Source: Gemmatimonadota bacterium | Lineage (GTDB): Bacteria; Latescibacterota; UBA2968; UBA8231 | Length of the DNA: 13,369 nt | Reading direction: 5' to 3' | Assembly: GCA_009845645.1 (NCBI GenBank) | Contig: VXZF01000118.1 | Coordinates: forward strand, 1 to 13,369 | In this document: piece by piece, positions 7,520 to 13,369 of the stretch | Position numbering within the stretch: position 1 is the first letter of the stretch | Layout of the letters: each line of letters starts with the position of its first letter | Made by a program: the position numbers and the translations under genes | The notes under the pieces: generated by a model | What the model saw: only the letters and a program-made list of their open reading frames with translations | What the model was told of the DNA's origin: nothing | The model's database searches: none

Positions 7520-9184
7520 CTATCCCTCCCCGAAAGCGGCTTTGAGGTTATCCTCCCGAATAACCAATTTCGATGCATATTTATTCCGCACTTCTTCGAT
7601 AAACTGATTAAAGGCCTTTCTGTTCTTTTCTCTCCTGAGTTGGGACCGGACTCGCCACTCGGCCTCCGCAAAAGTCTCTCGCTTTCGCTCCCTAGAAAGC
7701 ACCTTAAATATAGAATAACCCTCATCTACTTTGGCCGGACCGGTGAGCGCTCCTATCTCGGCTTTTTCGGCGACTTCTACAAAACCACCGAGAAAGGCTT
7801 CTTCGAAAAGGTGGAAGTGGAATCGGCCCTCTTCATCTCGATCCTCTAACGAGCGGATAGAATACTTCTTGGCCAAATCGCCTAATCGGGCTCCTCTTTG
7901 GATCTGCTCCATCAACCTCAGTGCCTCGGCCTCTGTCTCAACCAGAACCTCTTGTACTTCAATTTGCTCGGGGTGCATATATCTTTCCGCATGGGCTTTG
8001 TAAAATTGGCGTAGCTCGTTTTCGGCGATGGTCACTTTAGCTCTCAGGAGCCGCGCCCTGAGGGCACTTATCAAGAGTTGATTTGCTTGATTTCCCAACC
8101 ACTCGACCGTCTCTGCTTCCTCGTCTATGCCAGCACGCAGGGCCGCTTCCACAAGCATTGCATTGGGTACGACATGGCGCTCGGCAAAAGCGACCACTTG
8201 GCTGGAGTCGCTGAGTTGGGCCAAGGCAGTGCCTTTCAAGGGGTGGCCAGCTTCTGTCAAGTCCTGAGCGGTTATTTCTCCGCCGTCGTACCTATAGAGA
8301 ACTATATTGCGTTCCGTCTCCGAGGCGAAAGATGCACCGCCGCGCACTTTTTCGACAATGAGCGCGAGACCTTCCCGATCCAATTCGAGGTGGTATTTTT
8401 CCCCAAGCTCAGCGGCCAAAGCTGATAGCGCCCGCTGCTTTTTTTCCTTTTTCAGTCCCATTTGGATTGCCAACCTCCTCTGAGGACTGAGTTCGATGGT
8501 AGAATCGGCTATGACAGTGAAGATCGAATAGCTTCCACCGATTTTTATAGGCTCTGAGACTTCGCCCAAGGCGAGGGAAAATAGCTTGTCCTGAAGGGGC
8601 GTGACCATGTGTTCTCGGGTAGTATAACGGCCTAAGTCACCACCTTGGGCCGAGGTTTTTTTGTTTATGGACCACTTTTGGGCGACTTGCCCGAAAGGCA
8701 CCCCGTTTTTGAGTTCCTGGAGGACGGCCAAGGCATTTTCTCGGCTGGGAACCATTATATCGGCCAATCTGACCGCGCGAGTGAGCCCCATGCGTTCAGC
8801 GTATTCCCGCACTTCGCCCTCCTCCACTTCCTCCTCTACTTCCAGCGCTCTATCTTGGAAAATGCTGATCAACTTTTCCCGCTGGACCCTTTCCAGCCGG
8901 GCGCGAAATTCAGGACTTTTGTCGAGATCGGCCGCCTTCGCCTCCATGATCAGTAGTTGGATATTGATCATGGTGTTCAAATGATTCTGTGCTTCTTCTA
9001 CCCTAGTGGTTTCTGCCTTGGCATCTTCGGGGAGGCCATCGATAAATTCCCGCAACTGGTCAACTGTTATCTCCTCATCACCTACCTGAGCAACAAATCG
9101 GTCTCCCATTTCAACGGTGCAGCCCATGAGTATGGTAAAAAGCACGAGTGGTAAAAGCCAATATGCAGTCATTTCTCTTGGCAT
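7520..9184 (-). CDS. Parvulin-like (PpiC/SurA/PrsA-type) lipoprotein with two rotamase-like domains
   Basis: This 554-residue protein has a short hydrophobic leader ending in LMGC (19-22), a probable lipobox, so it is likely a lipoprotein facing the periplasm. An N-terminal helical chaperone-type region (about 30-135) includes VAQVGDEEITVDQL, the usual opening of SurA/PrsA-type proteins. A first parvulin-like domain spans about 136-228, with GGDLGRY at 181-187 and the hydrophobic end YSIFTV. A more divergent second one spans about 405-497, ending YSIFKV. Long charged helices lie between and after them. At the place of the conserved His in the family's HILV strand, domain 1 has D142 and domain 2 has E412. 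Prolyl isomerisation is therefore doubtful, while chaperoning of outer-membrane or secreted proteins is plausible. The ATG at 9184 has GAGGAG at 9196-9201, 11 nt upstream; an ATG at 9172 is an alternative. It is last in a three-gene minus-strand run, 37 nt after the outer-membrane protein gene. Confidence 0.82.
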   Translation of the reverse strand: MPREMTAYWLLPLVLFTILMGCTVEMGDRFVAQVGDEEITVDQLREFIDGLPEDAKAETTRVEEAQNHLNTMINIQLLIMEAKAADLDKSPEFRARLERVQREKLISIFQDRALEVEEEVEEGEVREYAERMGLTRAVRLADIMVPSRENALAVLQELKNGVPFGQVAQKWSINKKTSAQGGDLGRYTTREHMVTPLQDKLFSLALGEVSEPIKIGGSYSIFTVIADSTIELSPQRRLAIQMGLKKEKKQRALSALAAELGEKYHLELDREGLALIVEKVRGGASFASETERNIVLYRYDGGEITAQDLTEAGHPLKGTALAQLSDSSQVVAFAERHVVPNAMLVEAALRAGIDEEAETVEWLGNQANQLLISALRARLLRAKVTIAENELRQFYKAHAERYMHPEQIEVQEVLVETEAEALRLMEQIQRGARLGDLAKKYSIRSLEDRDEEGRFHFHLFEEAFLGGFVEVAEKAEIGALTGPAKVDEGYSIFKVLSRERKRETFAEAEWRVRSQLRREKNRKAFNQFIEEVRNKYASKLVIREDNLKAAFGEG

Positions 9185-9221
9185 TTAGCTCAGATCTCCT
9201 CTGTATTCTCGTATAGGTAGA

Positions 9222-11933
9222 TTAATCCAAACCGGCAAATACCGTGGCAAAAGCCATTCTGCCCGTTTCGGTTTCGTTATCTATGGCCCTTCTAGTCAGT
9301 CTGAGTCCCATCAGGGTCGTCAAATTGTAGCCCAAGTAGTTTGAATTATTGGCGAACTGGGCTGCGCCCACAACTTCACGGAAGTCATCTAGCAGTCCTT
9401 CCTTGACCGCCGCATCCGAATCCCTGAGCTGCTGGAAAACGGTATATTCCACGCCTGCCTGCATAGTGGAGTTATTAAACAATGGCCACCGGGTCAATAA
9501 AGTAAAAATCAGGATGTCCTCCTTGCGTTCGGGATCTGATTTAAGCGCTGGAGATTCTATCCTCAATTCGTTTTTAATTTTTGGCTGGATATCGAGATTA
9601 ATGAATTTGAGAACATAGTCCACTTTATTGATCAGACCGACAAAAACGAAATCCTGTCGCAGATCGGGCTGTCTCTCCCTTTGACGCCAGCGGTCGTATT
9701 TCAGCTTGTTGACGATATTTAGATTCTTCAGCTTGGTATAGTTGAAACTTATGTAGGATGAATTTATCCACGTATTCCGGGCCGCTAGAGGATCAATGGT
9801 AGGGACATTGCGCCTCTCGAATTCGTCCCACTGGCGAAGGTCATTTTCTATATTGTCCTTGGCCAGTCTGAAGTTCTCAAAAATCCTCAGCCTACCCAGT
9901 CCGGGGTAGTCCTTTTCTAGCGTAAAAAGCAAATAGTGGGTGATGTTTTGCCCATCGCCGGCAATGAGACTTTCGTCGGTGCGGCCGATCGTCAATCTCA
10001 TATCTGGAGTAATGTTGACGCCGGCATAAAGGTTGTATCCACTTAAATCCCTACCATAGGGGAGATCTGCTTCATCGTCGTTTTCGAACCGATCTACCCA
10101 TATGTTGTTGTTCATATCTATGCCGAACAGATACTCGGGTCGGTCCGTAGAATAGCGCAGAAAGGGCTCGTCGTAGTCGGGTACTAAGTTGGGTAGATCT
10201 TCGCTGTCGTTTTGATTGAAGTCGGAGATAAAATCGACGTTTTCATCTAAGCCAGGAAATACGTTCAAGTCGATGCTTTCGTTAATTCTCTGCCAATCGG
10301 GATATCGATCTTGATCGTCGTTGTCATCGACGAGTTCGTAGTAGAATCTCGTCCGGTCTTCGTAGTCTATGTTGACCTCACCCCGGGCCAAGATAGCACT
10401 TGTATTATAATTGTGAGCCATACTGTAAGCCTCGCCAAAAAAGAACCACGGCTGAACAGTTCTCGACAGATTCACCATCCAGCCATCGCCTTGGTCAAAA
10501 GCCGACAGGTGTTTTGTGTGCTGCCTGTTGGGGTATTTTCGGTAACTCCTACTGCGGTCGAATTCGCCGTAGAAATCAAGCCCCGCAATATTGTTCGCCT
10601 CCAGAGTCAGACCGAAAATTTCAGTGGCGGTCGGCAAGCCGTACGGGATCTTGAGGACTCTGAGATTGGAGCCATCTTTGACATTTTCTTCGGCTCTGGC
10701 CGCCAGCAGAAACACGTTGTTATTTTGCCGATTATTCTGGCGGTTTGAAGACACCTCGATTCTGTAGTCGTTGGCGACCACCAGTTCAAAAGTCACTCTT
10801 CTTATCTCCGAGGGGTCGGGGCCGGTGTAGGTCCCCTCGGAAAAATCATATACTAATTCGATCTGCTCAGGGCCGCTAGCTTCCCAGAAACCCAAGCGCT
10901 GAAAGCCTCCCTGAGGTGAGGGGTTGAGACCGGCCTCACTGGCCCGGACAACCTCTCGCCTAAGAGTTCGTTCTCCCTCTTCGTCAATGCTTTCGACGTC
11001 GGCCTCTATGATCATGTCCCAAGCGAAAAGAGTAGCTCCACCTTCGTTATCTTCGGGTGAATCGTCGGTCAGACGGACGAAGAGCTGGGTGATATTTTCA
11101 GCATTTTGACTAGAAGTAATCGAACCACTTCTAGGGGTTCCTTCAAAGGCATCTAATAGCTGGAAGGAATTGTGGGCGCTTACGTAGTTGGCCCCGATGC
11201 TGATAAAATCGCCTACTTGGGCAACAGCTCGCCCACCCATCAGCGTTGTCAGGCTGGTTGTTTGGTTGACCGCAGGGTTGCGAGGACCGGCCCCGCCGGG
11301 AGAAGAAATCCGCGAGAGGATCGTCGTGACTTGGTATTTGTCGGCTTGGTAGTCTACCTGGATTCCGTCCATGGCTGGCTTTGAGAAGGTCATCGGGGTA
11401 AGGGTCGAGCGGATCTCATTGCCTATGGTTATGGCCAAGTTGTGTTGCCCCTTTTGATCAGAGGCAATGACCAAATTGCTGAAAAAGTCTCGGAATCTCT
11501 CGGTCTTGAATAAATTGCTACCCCCTTGCTGGGGTTGCGTCTGGGACCAGTCGTATAGCAACCATCCTCTAGTGATGTAGGATCCGTAAATATCATAGAA
11601 GTAATCCCCGGCTAAATTGATATCCACATAGCGATTATAGTGGTCCCTAGCGTAGTTGGTGTATTCCCACTGTTTCCAACGGTATTCCAAGAAAAGTTCT
11701 TGAGGGACGTACCACTTTTTGACCGCTGGATCCAAGGCTCCGAACAGCACGCCGGATCCGGTTGGTTCAAAGGTGAGTTCGGCCCCTCGGCGCACACCTT
11801 TTATGCGTAGCGGATCGACATCTTGGGCTTGCGTGTCGGTGTCGAAAGCTAACATGGACAATAGAAAAGAGTAAATTATGGTAGCTGAACTAATACCACG
11901 CATTAGAGGGCTACAAATATGGCAGGTCAGCAT
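9222..11933 (-). CDS. Large probable outer-membrane beta-strand protein, family not established
   Basis: This is a 903-residue exported protein. A signal peptide runs from about 11 to 37 and ends in TQAQ; the first ten residues may be a leader extension, and an ATG at 11903 is a possible alternative start. The ATG at 11933 is preferred because AGGATGG lies 7 nt upstream (11941-11947). The mature protein is rich in Tyr, Trp, Asn, Asp and Arg, with alternating polar and hydrophobic strands typical of outer-membrane barrels. It has no long hydrophobic helix, and a strand-like end (MAFATVFAGL) could act as a beta-signal. A central acidic part (about 560-620) holds calcium-loop-like motifs, including D-M-N-N-N-I-W-V-D-R-F-E at 606-617, close to an EF-hand loop. 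I recall similar proteins from candidate-phylum genomes but cannot name a family. The gene sits 38 nt after a secreted surface protein and 37 nt before a chaperone-like lipoprotein, so a role in surface display or export is inferred. Confidence 0.75.
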   Translation of the reverse strand: MLTCHICSPLMRGISSATIIYSFLLSMLAFDTDTQAQDVDPLRIKGVRRGAELTFEPTGSGVLFGALDPAVKKWYVPQELFLEYRWKQWEYTNYARDHYNRYVDINLAGDYFYDIYGSYITRGWLLYDWSQTQPQQGGSNLFKTERFRDFFSNLVIASDQKGQHNLAITIGNEIRSTLTPMTFSKPAMDGIQVDYQADKYQVTTILSRISSPGGAGPRNPAVNQTTSLTTLMGGRAVAQVGDFISIGANYVSAHNSFQLLDAFEGTPRSGSITSSQNAENITQLFVRLTDDSPEDNEGGATLFAWDMIIEADVESIDEEGERTLRREVVRASEAGLNPSPQGGFQRLGFWEASGPEQIELVYDFSEGTYTGPDPSEIRRVTFELVVANDYRIEVSSNRQNNRQNNNVFLLAARAEENVKDGSNLRVLKIPYGLPTATEIFGLTLEANNIAGLDFYGEFDRSRSYRKYPNRQHTKHLSAFDQGDGWMVNLSRTVQPWFFFGEAYSMAHNYNTSAILARGEVNIDYEDRTRFYYELVDDNDDQDRYPDWQRINESIDLNVFPGLDENVDFISDFNQNDSEDLPNLVPDYDEPFLRYSTDRPEYLFGIDMNNNIWVDRFENDDEADLPYGRDLSGYNLYAGVNITPDMRLTIGRTDESLIAGDGQNITHYLLFTLEKDYPGLGRLRIFENFRLAKDNIENDLRQWDEFERRNVPTIDPLAARNTWINSSYISFNYTKLKNLNIVNKLKYDRWRQRERQPDLRQDFVFVGLINKVDYVLKFINLDIQPKIKNELRIESPALKSDPERKEDILIFTLLTRWPLFNNSTMQAGVEYTVFQQLRDSDAAVKEGLLDDFREVVGAAQFANNSNYLGYNLTTLMGLRLTRRAIDNETETGRMAFATVFAGLD

Positions 11934-11971
11934 GAGAGTTCCATCCTAGCTTTCAGGTAAAATGGGAATAA

Positions 11972-13369
11972 TTAATAGACTATTGGAACAATTTTCGTCT
12001 TGCTCTCGGACCCTGAATCTGCATCAATTTCCACTCGCATCATATAGATTCCGGGTAGCACCTTGGCACCGCTCTCGTCCGTTCCATCCCAAGCCTTTTG
12101 GTATCTCCTACTGGGATCCAAGCCTGAATAGATCGCCTTTATACGTCTTCCAGAAAGATCGTATACCCCCACCGAAACCAAAGCACCACCCGTCAGGTTG
12201 ACGATGTCGTAAGTCACCAAGACTTCATCATTTAGGCCATCGCCGTTGGGAGTAAAAGGAAGAGGAGCTACTTCCATGGAATGAATGAGGTCTTTGCCTA
12301 CTGAGATCTCGACCGAAAGGTCATCGCCTTGGGCCTCAAAATCAGAGACTGCGTCCCCCTCGGTGACTACTTGGGGCAGATTGTCCGGTTCTTGGCTATC
12401 GGAGACTCTGCCGGCAAAAAAGGTATTGTACTGCAAAGCCACATTCTCAAAGACCACTCGCAAGGTGCGGTCTCCCACAATCTGGGGGAAGCTAATTTGG
12501 ACCCCGTCTTCTGTATCCGTCTTTTCCCATTCGACATCGGTTTCGTCTATTTGCACGGATCGCACTACATCTACCGGTGCCATAGTCTTTAGTTCGAGAC
12601 GGTTAAAGCCGCGGCTGTTGACGGTTCGCACGGCATAGGTAAAGGGGGTGTTCTGCCCGATCAGAGCATGTTGGGGCCAGATTTCGCCCACCAGTGAGTC
12701 GGCTAGGGCAGGAGACACCTCAAAGGCGAGGGAATCAACTGTCGCCGCGGCTAGAATATCGCTGGTCTTCAGAAGTAAATGGAACTGAAAAAAGCGACGT
12801 GGGGCTGGTGATTCAATGGCCGTGCGGACTCCGGCAGGATAGGGGGAGGACCAAGCGCTCCAAGACAGCGAATCGCTGGGATCCGGTGTGTTGCCACTCC
12901 GGGTCACTAGGATGGCATCCGTTTTTGTTGGTTCGCCGATGCTCTCTCTAGCCCATGTTATGTCGCCAAAGACCGCAGGTTGTTCTCGATCAAATACTTT
13001 TGAGGTATACGATGATGTAGAGGCAAAACCCGCACCAAAGACTTGAAACTCGTCAATTTCCCACTCCCCTCGCACCAGTTGCTTCACCTCTATGAAACGA
13101 ACAAACTGCAGGGGGACGGTCAGATCAACGGTCGGCTTGAGGTTGCGTTCCTCGGTTTTAAAAACCTTGAAATCCGGCGTCCCGGCTAGGGTTTTCTGCT
13201 CTTCGCTGCCGTCGTTCAGCAGCAATTCATAACCTTTCAGAAAAAACTCTTCAAATCCCTTGCGCGGAAAAAACTTGATCCGATTGACTCCAAAGCGCTC
13301 GCCCAAATCTAGCCTGAATATAACGCCTGTGGGGGAACCGCCCTTCACTTCAAAAGCCTTGGTCGTATC
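11972..13369 (-). CDS. Secreted protein with discoidin-like and FlgD/CHU_C-like domains (N-terminus outside window)
   Basis: The frame stays open to the window edge and the GTG at 13348 is internal, so 465 C-terminal residues are visible. In numbering from that GTG, residues 8-106 look like a beta-sandwich of the discoidin/F5-8C kind (FRLDLGERFGVNRIKFFPR, then FVRFIEV and IDEFQVFG). Such domains often bind carbohydrates. Residues 120-350 form further beta-rich segments without a recognised family. The C-terminus (about 358-458) starts with PFTPNGDGLNDE, the calcium-binding opening of gliding-motility CHU_C-type domains. It continues as a FlgD-type Ig module (VYDLSGRRIK, AWDGTDESGAKVLPGIY). 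Such C-terminal domains commonly mark surface-exported proteins, including type IX secretion cargo. No export machinery is visible here, so that route is only inferred. It is the most upstream visible gene of the three-gene run. Confidence 0.78.
   Translation of the reverse strand, partial: DTTKAFEVKGGSPTGVIFRLDLGERFGVNRIKFFPRKGFEEFFLKGYELLLNDGSEEQKTLAGTPDFKVFKTEERNLKPTVDLTVPLQFVRFIEVKQLVRGEWEIDEFQVFGAGFASTSSYTSKVFDREQPAVFGDITWARESIGEPTKTDAILVTRSGNTPDPSDSLSWSAWSSPYPAGVRTAIESPAPRRFFQFHLLLKTSDILAAATVDSLAFEVSPALADSLVGEIWPQHALIGQNTPFTYAVRTVNSRGFNRLELKTMAPVDVVRSVQIDETDVEWEKTDTEDGVQISFPQIVGDRTLRVVFENVALQYNTFFAGRVSDSQEPDNLPQVVTEGDAVSDFEAQGDDLSVEISVGKDLIHSMEVAPLPFTPNGDGLNDEVLVTYDIVNLTGGALVSVGVYDLSGRRIKAIYSGLDPSRRYQKAWDGTDESGAKVLPGIYMMRVEIDADSGSESKTKIVPIVY

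Noticed and set aside
8078..8425. 115-codon plus-strand open frame
   Set aside because: It is antisense to the parvulin-like lipoprotein gene, with no ribosome site or recognisable domain.

Overview
The window looks like a piece of a Gram-negative bacterial chromosome of moderate GC. It is rich in exported and envelope proteins. The combination of an FG-GAP/ASPIC-UnbV protein, a DUF6785/DUF6784-like membrane protein, an FGE-sulfatase-fold protein, a fused transporter-like/spermidine-synthase-like protein and a FlgD/CHU_C-type C-terminal domain recalls uncultured lineages such as Latescibacterota or Poribacteria. That assignment comes from protein style alone and is tentative. I see no tRNA, rRNA, mobile element or CRISPR array.

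Layout. Positions 1-462 (+) hold the 3' end of an unrecognised soluble protein. Positions 538-2805 (+) encode a fused membrane protein with a C-terminal spermidine-synthase-like Rossmann domain. A convergent two-gene unit on the minus strand follows: an exported FGE-sulfatase-fold protein (4896-5690) and then a DUF6785/6784-like multi-pass membrane protein (2832-4820). A short divergent region (5691-5814) carries a good sigma70-type promoter firing to the right. It drives an exported seven-repeat FG-GAP protein with an ASPIC/UnbV end (5815-7506). The rest is one tight minus-strand run with gaps of 38 and 37 nt: a truncated secreted protein with a discoidin-like start and FlgD/CHU_C-like C-terminus (11972-13369), a 903-residue probable outer-membrane beta-strand protein (9222-11933), and a lipoprotein with two parvulin-like domains (7520-9184).

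How the genes may work together. The right-hand run reads as a surface-protein module: a secreted calcium/carbohydrate-binding-like protein, an outer-membrane partner and a periplasmic folding factor lipoprotein. Both parvulin domains appear to lack the usual first active-site histidine, which suggests chaperoning rather than isomerisation. The left half mixes membrane transporters with exported proteins of unknown substrate. Several enzymes-by-homology here (FGE-like, spermidine-synthase-like, parvulin-like) lack canonical catalytic residues, so transferring names from their families would mislead.

Three gene starts deserve attention. The FGE-like and FG-GAP genes are placed at internal ATGs (5690 and 5815) because of a strong Shine-Dalgarno, signal peptides and the promoter position. 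Two genes (538 and 4820) appear to use TTG.
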